Shown in pieces: positions 8,833 to 21,161 of a stretch of 64,000 nucleotides of DNA (positions are counted from its first letter, which is position 1; each line of letters starts with the position of its first letter). The notes beneath the pieces are model-generated. The model was given only the letters and a program-made list of their open reading frames with translations, had not been told where the DNA came from and did no database searches. The stretch comes from Rhodanobacteraceae bacterium ZG21-1. Its GTDB lineage: Bacteria > Pseudomonadota > Gammaproteobacteria > Xanthomonadales > Rhodanobacteraceae. Location: positions 1 to 64,000 of the forward strand of contig JAJEJU010000024.1 of assembly GCA_021390615.1 (NCBI GenBank), written 5' to 3'. The position numbers and the translations under genes are program-made.

Positions 8833-9564
8833 ATGAACAAGCGTGACGAACAGTCCGGGCTGATCCTGCTGGTCGAGGACAATCGCCAGATCGCCGAGAT
8901 GGTTGGCGAATTCCTGGAGCGCCGCGGCTACTCGGTCGACTATGCCGCCGATGGCGTCAGCGGCCTGCACCTGGCGGTGTCCAACAGTTACGACGTGATC
9001 GTGCTGGACCTGATGCTGCCCGGCATGGACGGCCTGGACGTGTGCCGCAAGCTGCGCGGCGACGCCAAGAAGTCGACGCCGGTGCTGATGCTGACCGCGC
9101 GCGACACGCTGGAAGACAAATTGATCGGCCTGGAGGCCGGCGCCGACGATTATCTGGTGAAGCCGTTCGAGGTGCGCGAGCTGGAAGCGCGCCTGCGCGC
9201 GTTGATCCGCCGCGACCGCCGCCAGGTTTCCACCGAGGTGCTCACGGTGGGCGACATGACCCTGGACACCGCCACGCTGCGCCTGGTGCGCGCCGGGCAG
9301 GAACTCACCGTGTCGCCGATCGGGCTGAAGCTGCTGGCGATCCTGATGCGCGAGTCGCCGCGCGTGGTCAGCCGGCGCGACATCGAGCGCGAGATCTGGG
9401 GCGACACCTTGCCGGATTCCGACACGCTGCGTTCCCATCTCTACAATCTGCGCCGGGTGATCGACAAACCGTTCGACCGCCCGCTGCTGCATACCATCCA
9501 CTCGGCCGGGTACCGCCTGGCAGACCTCAGTTCGGAGGTGGCTTCCGCCACGCAGCCTGCCTGA
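8833..9564 (+). CDS. OmpR-family response regulator, 243 aa
   Basis: A receiver domain (residues 9-125) with acidic residues in LLVEDN, the phospho-acceptor Asp in VLDLMLPGMD, the conserved Thr in LMLTARD and Lys in LVKPFE, followed by an OmpR/PhoB winged helix (about 140-235) ending near SAGYRLADL. I chose ATG 8833, preceded by GAGAGG, over an in-frame GTG 27 bases upstream. The histidine kinase gene follows after about 40 bases and is its likely partner. The signal and regulon are not visible. Confidence 0.9.
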   Translation: MNKRDEQSGLILLVEDNRQIAEMVGEFLERRGYSVDYAADGVSGLHLAVSNSYDVIVLDLMLPGMDGLDVCRKLRGDAKKSTPVLMLTARDTLEDKLIGLEAGADDYLVKPFEVRELEARLRALIRRDRRQVSTEVLTVGDMTLDTATLRLVRAGQELTVSPIGLKLLAILMRESPRVVSRRDIEREIWGDTLPDSDTLRSHLYNLRRVIDKPFDRPLLHTIHSAGYRLADLSSEVASATQPA

Positions 9565-9607
9565 AGGGGGCTGCATCAGCTGCATCATGGATACTAGGGG
9601 TTCCAAG

Positions 9608-10570
9608 ATGGCCGGCAGCGAAGCGCGTTCCGGTTCTTTCCACCGCGCCATCGCGCTGATCTTCGGCCTGCAGTTCCTGGCAGTGGCGATCATCGCGACC
9701 ATGGGGGCGTACGACGTCGCCCCGTTGCCGGCGGTGATCGCGCTGATCGTGATCGTGTGTGCGCTGGGCTGGTTGGCTGCGCGCCGGTACTGGCAGCCGG
9801 TGATCGCGCTGGCGCGCACGCTGGACCGCTGGGACGAGCAGGCGCCGGACCTGGATGCGCTGCACGCGGATCGCTTTCTGCGCCGTGCCGACGCCGACCT
9901 GATGGCATTGGCGCGCGGCCTGCACGGTTTCGCCAGCCGCATTGCCGACTACAACCAGCGCGAGCGCAATTTCACCCGCGATGCCAGCCATGAGCTGCGC
10001 AGTCCGCTCACGGTGATCAAGATGTCCACCGACATGCTGGACGACGAAACCGGGCTGAGCGATTTCGGCCATCGCTCGGTGCGGCGGATCAAGCGCGCCA
10101 GCCGCGAGATGGAGGCGCTGGTCGAGGCGCTGCTGATTCTCGCGCGCGAAGCGGACCAGGGCGTCAACGAAGAAGATTTCGTGATCAACGATGTGCTGCG
10201 CATCGAGCTGGACGAGGCGCGCGAGCTGCTGCGCGGACGTCCGATCACCTTGCGCCTGGAGGAACCGGCGCGCTTCGCCCTGCACGGCTCCTCGCGGGTG
10301 TTCTCGGTGCTGTGCTGGCAGCTGATCCGCAACGCCTGCCAGCAGACCGAGGAGGGCACGGTGATCATCACCGTGCTGCCGGGCGAGGTCAGCGTGGCCA
10401 ACCGCGTCAGCGCGGGCGCGGCGATCAGCGCAGTGGATCGCCACGGTTTCGAACTGGCGATCGCGCGGCGCATCAGCGAGCGCTTCGCGTGGCCGCTGGA
10501 ACTGCAGACGCGCAGCGCCGGCGAGCACGTGGCGCGAATCCGCTTCTCGCGGCCGCTGCCGGCGCGCTAG
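9608..10570 (+). CDS. sensor histidine kinase with a degenerate ATP-binding site, 320 aa
   Basis: Two adjacent N-terminal helices with almost no periplasmic loop (about residues 15-35 and 42-60) suggest an intramembrane-sensing kinase. The phospho-acceptor H-box is intact (DASHELRSPLTVIK) and an N-box-like LIRNACQQT is present. The usual DxGxG G1 box is absent: the chain runs directly from VSVANRV through a short linker to the G2-like HGFELAIARRI, so the ATP lid is shortened. I chose ATG 9608 because AGGGG lies 7 bases before it; an ATG at 9587 has no binding site. It may be a weak kinase or mainly a phosphatase. Confidence 0.8.
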   Translation: MAGSEARSGSFHRAIALIFGLQFLAVAIIATMGAYDVAPLPAVIALIVIVCALGWLAARRYWQPVIALARTLDRWDEQAPDLDALHADRFLRRADADLMALARGLHGFASRIADYNQRERNFTRDASHELRSPLTVIKMSTDMLDDETGLSDFGHRSVRRIKRASREMEALVEALLILAREADQGVNEEDFVINDVLRIELDEARELLRGRPITLRLEEPARFALHGSSRVFSVLCWQLIRNACQQTEEGTVIITVLPGEVSVANRVSAGAAISAVDRHGFELAIARRISERFAWPLELQTRSAGEHVARIRFSRPLPAR

Positions 10571-10676
10571 GGTTGCGCTGCCGGCCGTTGCGCGTCGGTC
10601 ACCTCGGATGATCGGTTTGCGGCTGGCCGTCGATGCATCCGGCATCGGCGTGATGATCGATGGCCAGCGACTTCGC

Positions 10677-13061
<2,385 letters not shown>

Positions 13062-13065
<4 letters not shown>

Positions 13066-13538
13066 AGCTGCACCTTCCCGCCGTGCTCGCGGCCGCCCTG
13101 CTGCTCGCCGCTCCCGTTCATGCCGCCATGCCGGAGCAGCCGACGCTCAAGCTCACCACCCTGGACGGCAAGCCCTACGACCTCGCCGCACAGCGCGGGC
13201 ACTGGGTGATCGTCAATTACTGGGCCACCTGGTGCGTGCCGTGCATCCAGGAGATGCCGGCCATCTCGAAGTTCGTCAGCGAGCACAAGAACAAGGTGGC
13301 CGCCATCGGCATCGCCTACGACGACAGCGATCCGGCCGACATCAAGGATTTTCTGAGCAAGCACCCGGTGGGCTATCCGGTGGCGCAGGTCACCCTGGAC
13401 AAGCCGCTGAAGGATTTCGACGAGCCGCGCGGCCTGCCCACCACCTGGCTGATCGGGCCGGACGGCAAGGTCGCCAAGCGTTTCGTGGGGCCGGTCGACG
13501 AACGCTCGCTGGGCGCGGCGATCGGCCTCGCCAAGTAA
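13062..13538 (+). CDS. TlpA-like periplasmic thioredoxin, 158 aa
   Basis: The signal peptide MKLHLPAVLAAALLLAAPVHA is followed by an AhpC/TSA-thioredoxin fold with the redox motif WATWCVPCIQEMP and the conserved cis-proline stretch GLPTTWLIGPDGK. It probably acts as a periplasmic thiol reductase or in cytochrome c maturation or envelope redox repair; the partner is not visible. The ATG overlaps the yihY stop by four bases, and the acylphosphatase gene follows after 2 bases, so the three genes are likely one transcript. Confidence 0.9.
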
Positions 13539-13540
13539 GC

Positions 13541-13807
13541 ATGCCGACCGCGCGCTATCTCGTCAGTGGCCGGGTGCAGGGCGTGTTCTATCGCGCCAGC
13601 ACGCGCGAGCAGGCCCTGGCGCTGGGCCTCGCCGGGCATGCCAGGAACTTGCCCGACGGCCGCGTCGAGGTGCTGGTCAGCGGCGGTCGCGAGGCGCTGG
13701 AGCGGTTCGAGCGATGGCTGTGGCAGGGGCCGTCCGCCGCGCGCGTCGACGCCGTGCAGCGGGAAGACCTGCCCGAGCAGACGCTGCAGGGTTTCAGTAC
13801 AGGCTGA
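13541..13807 (+). CDS. acyP: acylphosphatase, 88 aa
   Basis: A complete small acylphosphatase that hydrolyses carboxyl-phosphate bonds. The active-site Arg lies in SGRVQGVFYR (residue 18) and the catalytic Asn in GHARNLPDGRVEV. The length is normal for the family. It lies 2 bases after the TlpA-like gene and ends convergently with ppk2. Confidence 0.92.
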   Translation: MPTARYLVSGRVQGVFYRASTREQALALGLAGHARNLPDGRVEVLVSGGREALERFERWLWQGPSAARVDAVQREDLPEQTLQGFSTG

Positions 13808-13817
13808 TGTTTTTGCT

Positions 13818-13837
13818 GGCCGCCGTGCATGGCGGCC
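13818..13837. terminator. 7-bp hairpin between convergent acyP and ppk2
   Basis: GGCCGCC at 13818-13824 and GGCGGCC at 13831-13837 pair around a GTGCAT loop in the gap between two convergent genes. Neither side has a proper T-run. The position suggests a shared, bidirectional transcription end. Confidence 0.4.
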
Positions 13838-13879
13838 GGTGCGGACCGGCAAGCTGAGGGCCGTTGCCGTGACGCCGCT

Positions 13880-14650
13880 TCAGTACACCTCGGGCACCTG
13901 CAGCGCGTGCTCGGTGATGTGCTCGCGCTTGAGCTTGCCGCGCAGCTTGGGTAGCTTCACCGCCGGTGCGGCGATGTCAGGGTTGGACACCTGGTCGAGC
14001 AGATGGCGGATCAGGTTGAGCCGCCCGCGCTTCTGGTCGTTGAAGTCGGCGACGAACCAGGGTGCGTTCGGTGCATGGGTGCGTTCGATCATGCGGTCGC
14101 GCAGCTTGCCGATCTCGGCGTACTTCTCGCGCGAGGCCAGGTCGACCGGCGAGAGTTTCCAGCGCTTGAGCGGATTGTCGGCGCGCTCGGCGAAGCGTTC
14201 CTCCTGCTCCTTCTGGTCCACCGCAAGCCAGTACTTGAGCAGGATGATGCCGTCGTCGGTGAGCAGCTTCTCGAACAACGGCGCGGCGGCGAGGAACTGC
14301 TCGTACTGCGCCTTGCTGCAGAAGCCCATCGCGGGCTCGACCACGCCGCGGTTGTACCAGCTGCGATCGAACAGCACCAGCTCGCCGGCGGTCGGCAGGT
14401 GCTCCACGTAGCGCTGGAAGTACCACTGGCCGCTTTCCTGCTCGCTCGGCTTGGGCAGGGCGGTGACCCGGTAGCCGCGCGTGTCCATCGACTCGGTGAT
14501 CGCCTTGATGGTGCCGCCCTTGCCGGCCGCGTCGCGGCCCTCGAAGATCACCACCAGCCGCTTGCCGGTGACGCGCAGCCAGCGTTGCAGGCCGATCAGC
14601 TCGACCTGCAATTGCTCCAGCGCTTTCTCGTAATGCTTGTGCTTGCCCAT
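13880..14650 (-). CDS. ppk2: polyphosphate kinase 2 (PPK2), 256 aa
   Basis: A single-domain PPK2 that transfers phosphate between polyphosphate and nucleotides. Walker A is FEGRDAAGKGGTIK near residue 40, Walker B is LVLFDRSWYNRG near 95, and the lid region KYWLAVDQKEQEERF follows. The length fits a one-domain class I or III enzyme, and a class I NDP kinase is slightly more likely from the N-terminal layout. No exopolyphosphatase or ppk1 is adjacent. The preceding gene on the strand ends 22 bases upstream of its start. Confidence 0.9.
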   Translation of the reverse strand: MGKHKHYEKALEQLQVELIGLQRWLRVTGKRLVVIFEGRDAAGKGGTIKAITESMDTRGYRVTALPKPSEQESGQWYFQRYVEHLPTAGELVLFDRSWYNRGVVEPAMGFCSKAQYEQFLAAAPLFEKLLTDDGIILLKYWLAVDQKEQEERFAERADNPLKRWKLSPVDLASREKYAEIGKLRDRMIERTHAPNAPWFVADFNDQKRGRLNLIRHLLDQVSNPDIAAPAVKLPKLRGKLKREHITEHALQVPEVY

Positions 14651-14672
14651 GCCGTGCTCCTCGCCAGGCTTT

Positions 14673-16772
14673 CTAGAGATCGATGTCGGCAGCCGGGCGG
14701 CCGATCCGATGGCGCGCGCTCATGCCCTGCACGGCGCGGCGGAAGTCGCCGGCGAAGCTGCGCATGTCGAACAGCGGATTGCGTGCGCGCTGCTGCTGCA
14801 GATGTTCGCGCAGGGTGCGCAGGGCCTCGGGATGGCGGCCCAGGTCGACGGCCATTTCGATAAAGGCGTTCTCGCTCTCGACCACCAGCTCGGGCAGGCC
14901 GGCATGGCTGAGCAGGCTGGCGGCGACCCGCCCGGCAAACGTGTCGCCGGCGCGGGTCAGCACCGGGCAGCCCGCCCACAGCGCGTCCGAGGCGGTGGTA
15001 TGCGCGCCGTAGGGCAGGGTATCGAGGAACAGGTCGGCATGGGTGTAATGCGCCAGGTACGCCGCATGCGGCATGCGCGGCAGGAACACCAGTCGTGCCG
15101 GATCGATCTCCAGCGCCTGGGCCGCCGCGCGCAGGCGCTCGTCGGCGCCCTCGGGGCCGCTGAGCAGCCACAGCACGCTGCCCGGCACGTCGCGCAGGAC
15201 CAGCATGAAGCGCGCGAATGCGGCGGGATTGATCTTGTAGCTGTTGTTGAAGCTGGCAAACACCGTGCCCTGTTCGGGCAGCCCGCAGCGCGCACGAGGA
15301 GGCGCCTCGCCGAGCACGCGGGTATTGTCGTTGGGCTGGAAGCAGCGCGGCAGCCGCACCACCTTTTCGCTGTGGCCTTCGCGCAGCTCCGGCGGCAACA
15401 CCACCGCGTCGGCGAGCACGTAATCCATCCACGGTGCACCCGACGTGCCCGGGTAGGCCAGCCAGTTCACCTGCACCGGCGCCGGGCGCAAAGCGAACAG
15501 CTCAGCGTTGGAGCCGCCGCCGTAACCGCGCAGGTCGAACAGGATCTCGATACCGGCCTCGTGGATGGCCTGCGCCGTGCGCTCGTGATTGAGCGCCGAA
15601 GTGTCGTGCAGCGTGGTCGCCGCCTCGAGGCGGCGGCGGATCTCGCCGCCATCGCCGGGCGCGGTGGCGAACAGATGGACGTCCAGATCGCTGCCGTGCA
15701 AAGCCTCGAACAGCGCCACCGTGAGCAGGCCGGTCGGATGGTCGCCGAAGCCGTTGGAGACGAAGCCGACCCGGATCGGCGCGCCGCGCTCGGGCTGTGC
15801 GTGCACGAGGGCGAGCTGGCGGCGCAGCGGCTCCATGCGCAGCTCGATCTCGGCGGCGAAGGTGGCGGCACAGCGGCGCTGTTCGGCGGCGCTGGCGTCC
15901 TCGGCCAGAAAGCCGAATGGCGTGATGCCGGCGCGCTGCTCGACCACCGCCTGGCGCAGCTGCTCGGCGAGCGCGTCCAGCCCGTTCCAGTCGCACAGCC
16001 GGCGCTTGGCGAACACCCACTGGCTGAGCGCCGGGCCGGAGCTCTGGTCCAGTCGCCAGGCTCGCGCATAGGCCTCGGCGGCCTGGCTCAGCTGGCCGCT
16101 CTCGTCCAGCATCAGGCCGACCTGGAAGGGGTACTGCGGATGGCGCGGCTGCATCTGCTCGGCGCGCTGCCATGCCTGCGCGGCCTGGCGCGGCTGGCCG
16201 AGCGCCTGCAGCACGTGGCCGTGCAGTGCGTAGGCGGCGTCGTAGCCCGGCGCCAGCTGCAGCGCCTCGTCGATGTGGATCGCGGCCTGGCGGGGATTGC
16301 CCAGGGCCAGTTCCGCCGCGGCTAGGTTGAGGCGCAGGCCGGGATGGTCCGGCGCGCGGTGGGTGGCCATGGCGAACGATTCGCGCGCCTGCAGGTGGCG
16401 TGCTTCGGCCATCAGCGCATTGCCCAGCCCGAACAGGATCATCGGATGCCCGGGGCTGCGCCGCAGGGTGGCGCGCAGGCGCTCGATCGCGCCGTTCGCA
16501 TCGTTGTTCTGCAACTGCAGGCTGGCCAGGTTGCACTGGATCTCGACATTCTCCGGCGCCAGCTCGGCGGCGCGCTGCAAAATCCTTGCGGCATCGCCGA
16601 GGCGGCCCAGCTGCAGCAGGGTGACGCCGTGCAGGCGGGTCAGTTCGGGATGCGCCGGAAAGCTCAGCTGCGCCTGTTCGGCCACGCTCAGCGCTTCGGC
16701 ATAGGCGCCGTGCGTGAGCAGGTCGCCTAGCTGCTGCAGCACGGCGTGGAGCGGGGGAGCGATGTCGGTCAT
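14673..16772 (-). CDS. TPR protein with O-GlcNAc-transferase-like catalytic domain, 699 aa
   Basis: Residues 1-260 are about seven TPR repeats. From about 310 the protein follows the GT41 (OGT/SPINDLY) catalytic domain: IRVGFVSNGFGDHPTGLL, FDLRGYGGGSNAELFALRPA, VNWLAYPGTSGAPWMDY, then FASFNNSYKINP and the nucleotide-sugar site DTLPYGAHTTASDALWAGCP. No signal peptide, so it is cytosolic. Bacterial members glycosylate proteins such as flagellin or adhesins, sometimes with sugars other than GlcNAc. The target is unknown, because neighbours are housekeeping genes. Confidence 0.85.
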   Translation of the reverse strand: MTDIAPPLHAVLQQLGDLLTHGAYAEALSVAEQAQLSFPAHPELTRLHGVTLLQLGRLGDAARILQRAAELAPENVEIQCNLASLQLQNNDANGAIERLRATLRRSPGHPMILFGLGNALMAEARHLQARESFAMATHRAPDHPGLRLNLAAAELALGNPRQAAIHIDEALQLAPGYDAAYALHGHVLQALGQPRQAAQAWQRAEQMQPRHPQYPFQVGLMLDESGQLSQAAEAYARAWRLDQSSGPALSQWVFAKRRLCDWNGLDALAEQLRQAVVEQRAGITPFGFLAEDASAAEQRRCAATFAAEIELRMEPLRRQLALVHAQPERGAPIRVGFVSNGFGDHPTGLLTVALFEALHGSDLDVHLFATAPGDGGEIRRRLEAATTLHDTSALNHERTAQAIHEAGIEILFDLRGYGGGSNAELFALRPAPVQVNWLAYPGTSGAPWMDYVLADAVVLPPELREGHSEKVVRLPRCFQPNDNTRVLGEAPPRARCGLPEQGTVFASFNNSYKINPAAFARFMLVLRDVPGSVLWLLSGPEGADERLRAAAQALEIDPARLVFLPRMPHAAYLAHYTHADLFLDTLPYGAHTTASDALWAGCPVLTRAGDTFAGRVAASLLSHAGLPELVVESENAFIEMAVDLGRHPEALRTLREHLQQQRARNPLFDMRSFAGDFRRAVQGMSARHRIGRPAADIDL

Positions 16773-16858
16773 CCGCGCACGCTACCCCAGCGGCGCGGTG
16801 ACGCCAAGCTTTCCGGCGCGGCGTTCGCCCAGCGTGACGATGATCGGGTGCAGGGTGG

Positions 16859-17935
16859 TCAGCCGCCCAGCGACTTGAGCTCGTCGGCCTGGTATTCGCG
16901 GGTGAGGGTGTCGACCAGTTCGTCCAGCTCGCCCTGCATCACTTCGGGCAGGCGATACAGGGTCAGGTTCACGCGATGGTCGGTGATCCGGCCCTGCGGA
17001 AAATTATAGGTGCGGATGCGCTGGCTGCGATCGCCGGAGCCGACCTGCAGGCGGCGCTCCTCGGCCTGCGCCGCGCTCTGCTTGCCGCGTTCGGCGTCGA
17101 GCAGGCGCGCCTGCAGCAGGCTCATCGCGCGGGCGCGGTTCTTGTGCTGGCTGCGCTCTTCCTGGCACTCCACCACGGTGCCGGTGGGCAGATGGGTGAT
17201 GCGGATCGCCGAGTCGGTCTTGTTGACGTGCTGGCCGCCCGCACCGGAGGCGCGGAAGGTGTCGACCTTGAGGTCGGCGGGATTGATCTCGATGGTCTCG
17301 ATCTCGTCCAGCTCGGGCAGGATCGCCACGGTGGCGGCCGAGGTGTGGATGCGCCCCTGCGATTCGGTCTCCGGCACGCGCTGCACGCGATGCGTGCCGG
17401 ACTCGAACTTCAGTCGCGAGTAGGCGCCCTTGCCTTCGACGCGCGCGACGATTTCGCGGTAGCCGCCGTGCTCGCCGGCGTGCTCGTTGAGCACCTCGAC
17501 GCGCCAGCGCCGGCCCTCCGCGTAGCGGGTGTACATGCGGAACAGGTCCCCGGCGAAGATTGCCGCCTCGTCGCCGCCGGTGCCGGCGCGCACCTCGAGA
17601 TACAGATTGGCCTCGTCGCGCGGATCCTGCGGCAGCAACAGCAGCTGCAGTTCGCCGTCGAGATCCAGCAGCCGCTGCTCCAGTCGGCGCACGTCGTCGG
17701 CAGCCATCTCGCGCAGCTCGGGATCGTCGAGCATCGCGCGCGTCTCGGCCAATTCCCGCTCGGCCTCGTCGTGACTGCGCAGCGAGCTGGCCACCGGCTC
17801 GAGCTGGGCGTACTCCCGCGACAGCTCGCGGAAGCGCGTGTTGTCGACGATCACGTCGGGCTGGGCCAGCAGGCGGCCGACTTCCTCGTGGCGCTCGGCC
17901 AGGCTTTCCAGTTTGCGACGGATCGAAGGGGTCAT
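16859..17935 (-). CDS. prfA: peptide chain release factor 1, 358 aa
   Basis: Terminates translation at UAA and UAG. The start is ATG 17935 ([19 protein letters not shown]); a longer frame upstream is not homologous. The codon-recognition PxT motif reads PET in [18 protein letters not shown], a variant also seen in other RF1 proteins. The peptidyl-tRNA hydrolysis loop GGQ is intact ([12 protein letters not shown]). It lies downstream of hemA in the same direction, the classic hemA-prfA arrangement. Confidence 0.97.
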   Translation of the reverse strand: MTPSIRRKLESLAERHEEVGRLLAQPDVIVDNTRFRELSREYAQLEPVASSLRSHDEAERELAETRAMLDDPELREMAADDVRRLEQRLLDLDGELQLLLLPQDPRDEANLYLEVRAGTGGDEAAIFAGDLFRMYTRYAEGRRWRVEVLNEHAGEHGGYREIVARVEGKGAYSRLKFESGTHRVQRVPETESQGRIHTSAATVAILPELDEIETIEINPADLKVDTFRASGAGGQHVNKTDSAIRITHLPTGTVVECQEERSQHKNRARAMSLLQARLLDAERGKQSAAQAEERRLQVGSGDRSQRIRTYNFPQGRITDHRVNLTLYRLPEVMQGELDELVDTLTREYQADELKSLGG

Positions 17936-18047
17936 GAAGGACGGATCGGAGAGAGGGGAGCGCGAGCAAACGGCTATTGTCGCGGATTCGGCGGCGGGCG
18001 CGAACCGCACGGCGGTGCGCGGGCCGCCGTCATGCGCGTACGCGACG

Positions 18048-19313
18048 CTATCCGATCGGTTCGTCGTCGCGGCCGTAGAGACGGCTGGCGGCGTGCAGCA
18101 GGTCCATGTCGCCGCTGAGCGTGGCCTCGCGCAGGCGCGCGCTGGGATGGTGCAGCAGCTTGTTGGTCAGCGTGTGCGCGAGGAAGTTGAGCGCCTCGTC
18201 GGGCGACTTGCCGCGGGCCAGCATGGCCTGCGCCTTGGCCAGCACCTCGTCGCGGTACACCTCGGCGCTCTGGCGCATGTCCAGCGCGGGATTCTTCAGG
18301 CCCAGCGCGCGCCGCCAGGCCATGTAGCGGTCCGCCTGCAGGTCGATGATCGCGCCGGCCTCGCGCGCCGCCGCCTCGCGCGAGCGTCGATTGTCGTCGA
18401 TCACCTGGCGCAGGTCGTCGATGCCGTACAGGAATACGTCGTCCAGCTCGCCGACGCTGGCCTCGATGTCGCGCGGCACGGCGATGTCGACCATGAACAT
18501 CGGCTTGCGCCGCCGCGCCGCCACCGCGCGCTCGACCATCGCGCGGGTGAGCACCGGCTGGCGCGAGGCGGTGGAAGCGATCACCACGTCGGCCTCGGCC
18601 AGATGCTGCGGCAGGTCGGCCAGCGCCACCGCATAGCCGCCGTAGCGGCCGGCGAGTTCCTGCGCCGATTCCAGCGTGCGGTTGGCCACGATCAGCCGGC
18701 GCGCCTGCTTCTCGGCCAGGTGGCGCGCGGTCAGCTCGATGGTGTCGCCGGCGCCGATCAGCAGCACGCAGGCCTGCTTCAGGTCGGCGAACACCTGCTC
18801 GGCCAGGCGCACCGCGGTGAACGCCACCGATACGGTGTGCGCGCCGATGCGGGTGTCGGTGCGCACCCGCTTGGCCACCGCGAAGGTGTGCTGCAGCAGT
18901 CGGTCCAGCGGCGCCCGCAGCGAGTGCGAGTCGCGCGCCAGCTGATAGGCGTCCTTGACCTGGCCCAGGATCTGCGGCTCGCCCAGCACCATCGAGTCCA
19001 GCCCGGTGGCGACCCGGAACATGTGCCGGACAGCGTCCAGTTCGTCGTGGCGATAGAGGAACTCGTCCAGCTTGCCCGGAGTCAACTGGTGGTGACGGCC
19101 CAGCCACTGCTGCGGCACGTGCTCTGCGCCCTGGGCGACGTTCACGTACAACTCGGTGCGATTGCAGGTGGAGAGGATCAGCGCCTCTTCCACGCCGGGT
19201 TCGCGGCTGAGCTCACGCAGGGCCGGCACGGTGGCGTCCGCGTCGAACGCCACTTGTTCGCGCAGGCTGACCGGCGCGGTGAGATGGTTGAGCCCGAGGG
19301 CGATCAGCGTCAT
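18048..19313 (-). CDS. hemA: glutamyl-tRNA reductase, 421 aa
   Basis: First step of C5-pathway tetrapyrrole synthesis: NADPH-dependent reduction of Glu-tRNA to glutamate semialdehyde. The catalytic Cys lies in [13 protein letters not shown] (about residue 50), with [17 protein letters not shown] near 100 and a Rossmann NADPH site ([11 protein letters not shown]) near 185. A C-terminal dimerisation helix follows. It is divergent from the TPR-lipoprotein/lolB operon, with 117 bases between the starts. Confidence 0.96.
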   Translation of the reverse strand: MTLIALGLNHLTAPVSLREQVAFDADATVPALRELSREPGVEEALILSTCNRTELYVNVAQGAEHVPQQWLGRHHQLTPGKLDEFLYRHDELDAVRHMFRVATGLDSMVLGEPQILGQVKDAYQLARDSHSLRAPLDRLLQHTFAVAKRVRTDTRIGAHTVSVAFTAVRLAEQVFADLKQACVLLIGAGDTIELTARHLAEKQARRLIVANRTLESAQELAGRYGGYAVALADLPQHLAEADVVIASTASRQPVLTRAMVERAVAARRRKPMFMVDIAVPRDIEASVGELDDVFLYGIDDLRQVIDDNRRSREAAAREAGAIIDLQADRYMAWRRALGLKNPALDMRQSAEVYRDEVLAKAQAMLARGKSPDEALNFLAHTLTNKLLHHPSARLREATLSGDMDLLHAASRLYGRDDEPIG

Positions 19314-19430
19314 CGGCGTGGGTTTTTGGGACGGCTCCGGGTCGGCAGACGGCGGACGGCTGGATTAAGCTTGCGGGATCGAGCCGACCTTGAGAACTGC
19401 AACCTGCAGACGGATCGGTGGAGGAATAGT

Positions 19431-21161
19431 GTGCTGAGCGAGTCGGCTAAGTTCAAGCAACTGCGGCAATTTGGGGTCTGCGCCGCGATTGCGCTGGCGC
19501 TGCTGGGTTGCGCCACGACGCCGGGTTCGCGCCCTGCGGCGGCGGCCTCGAAGCAGCCGCTGGCGACCCTGGTGGTGGCCACGCCGGACGCCGACCACGA
19601 CCTGCTGGCGCAGCTGCTGAGTGGCGAGATGGCGCTGGTGCGCACCGACCTGAAGGATGCTGCCGCGGCCTACGACAAGGCCACGCAGCTGTCCGACGAC
19701 CCGGCCATCGCCGAGCGCGCCGTTGCCCTGGCGCTGGCGGTGGGCGATGCGGACGCCGCCCAGCGCGGCCTGGCGCGCTGGCAGCAGCTGGGCGCACGGC
19801 CGGCGCCGCTGGCGCAGGCACGCGCCCAATTGGCCCTGGCGCAAGGTCATACGGACGAGGCGCGCCACCAGCTTGAACTGCTGACCGCCAGCGGCGACAA
19901 GGATGCCTGGCGCCGCTTCGGGCGAGCCCTGCTGAGCAGCCGGGACGCCGCCCAGGCGGCAGGCCTGCTCGAGTCCCTGGCCACGCCTGCGCGCCTGCCG
20001 CCCGACCCCGAGGCTTGGCTGGCGATGAGCGAGTTGGGCGACAAGCTGGGCCGTGCGGCTTACGCGCAGCAGATCGCCGACGCCGCCGCCGCGCGCTTCA
20101 AGAATGCCGAGACCTATGCCTGGGCGGCCCAGCTCAAGTTCAAGAGCGGCGATCAGACCGGCGCGCAGGGACTGTTCCGCAAGGCCCTGGCCAGCGATCC
20201 GAAGAATCCCCGCCTGCGGCTGGTCTACGCCAGCGTGCTGGCGCAGCAGCACGCCTACGCCGAGGCCACCAAGGTGCTCGAAGGTGGCGCCCAGGACAGC
20301 GACACCTATGCCTTGCGCGCGGCGCTGGCGGCGCGCGCCAACGATCGCCCGGCGCTGGATCGCCTGTACAAGCAGCTGATGGCGCAGCCGGAGCAGCAGC
20401 GCGTCGACAATGCCTACCTGCTCGGCCAGCTGGCCGAATTGCAGGGCCGCAAGGACGAGGCGCTGGACTGGTACGGCCAGGTCGACGACGACCACGAATT
20501 CGAAGCGGCCATGCGCAGCGCGCTGATCCTGCAGTCGCAGGGCAAGAGCGCCGACGCCCACGAGCAGCTCGAGCAATTGCAGACCGATTACCTCGACCAG
20601 CCGCCGCTGCTGCGCCGCGCCTACGAGGCGGACGCCGAGTTGTACATGGACGAGCAGCGCTACGAACAGGCCAGCGCGGCGTTCAGCCGCGCGCTGCAGC
20701 TGCAGCCCGACGACCCGGCCCTGCTGTACGCGCGCGGGCTGGCCTATGCCGACGGCGGCAAGGTCGACCCGGCCGTGGCGGATTTCCGACGCCTGCTGCA
20801 ACTGCATCCCGGCGACATCGAAGCCAGCAATGCGCTCGGCTATACCCTGGCCGACGCCGACCGCGACCTGCCGGAAGCGCAGCAGCTGATCGGTGCGGCG
20901 CGCGCGGCCAAGCCTAACGATCCGGCGATCGCCGATTCCTGGGGCTGGCTGCAGTATCGCCTGGGTCATCTCGACCAGGCCGAGCAGGCCTTGCGCGGCG
21001 CCTGGCTCGCCCACAAGGACGCCGACGTCGGCGTGCACCTGGGCGAAGTGCTGTGGAAGCAGGGCCGTCAGCAGGACGCGCGCCATGTCTTCGACGAAGT
21101 GCGCCACGCCGACCCCGACAACGCCAGCCTGCGCGCCACCCTGAAGCGACTGAGCCCATGA
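19431..21161 (+). CDS. TPR-repeat lipoprotein, 576 aa
   Basis: Starts at GTG 19431, preceded by GAGGAA. A lipoprotein signal (AIALALLGCATT, cleavage before Cys) suggests anchoring in the envelope. The rest is helical repeat, with clear TPR units such as AEASAAFSRALQLQPDDPAL-type sequence around residues 400-470 and more repeats to the end. It probably serves as a protein-protein scaffold. The stop overlaps the lolB start (ATGA), so it may assist outer-membrane lipoprotein handling; that role is inferred only from the pairing. Confidence 0.85.
   Translation: MLSESAKFKQLRQFGVCAAIALALLGCATTPGSRPAAAASKQPLATLVVATPDADHDLLAQLLSGEMALVRTDLKDAAAAYDKATQLSDDPAIAERAVALALAVGDADAAQRGLARWQQLGARPAPLAQARAQLALAQGHTDEARHQLELLTASGDKDAWRRFGRALLSSRDAAQAAGLLESLATPARLPPDPEAWLAMSELGDKLGRAAYAQQIADAAAARFKNAETYAWAAQLKFKSGDQTGAQGLFRKALASDPKNPRLRLVYASVLAQQHAYAEATKVLEGGAQDSDTYALRAALAARANDRPALDRLYKQLMAQPEQQRVDNAYLLGQLAELQGRKDEALDWYGQVDDDHEFEAAMRSALILQSQGKSADAHEQLEQLQTDYLDQPPLLRRAYEADAELYMDEQRYEQASAAFSRALQLQPDDPALLYARGLAYADGGKVDPAVADFRRLLQLHPGDIEASNALGYTLADADRDLPEAQQLIGAARAAKPNDPAIADSWGWLQYRLGHLDQAEQALRGAWLAHKDADVGVHLGEVLWKQGRQQDARHVFDEVRHADPDNASLRATLKRLSP

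Noticed and set aside
17340-17410. PET instead of PAT in the codon-recognition loop of release factor 1
   Set aside because: PxT variants including PET occur in other bacterial RF1 proteins, so this is not evidence of altered stop-codon use.
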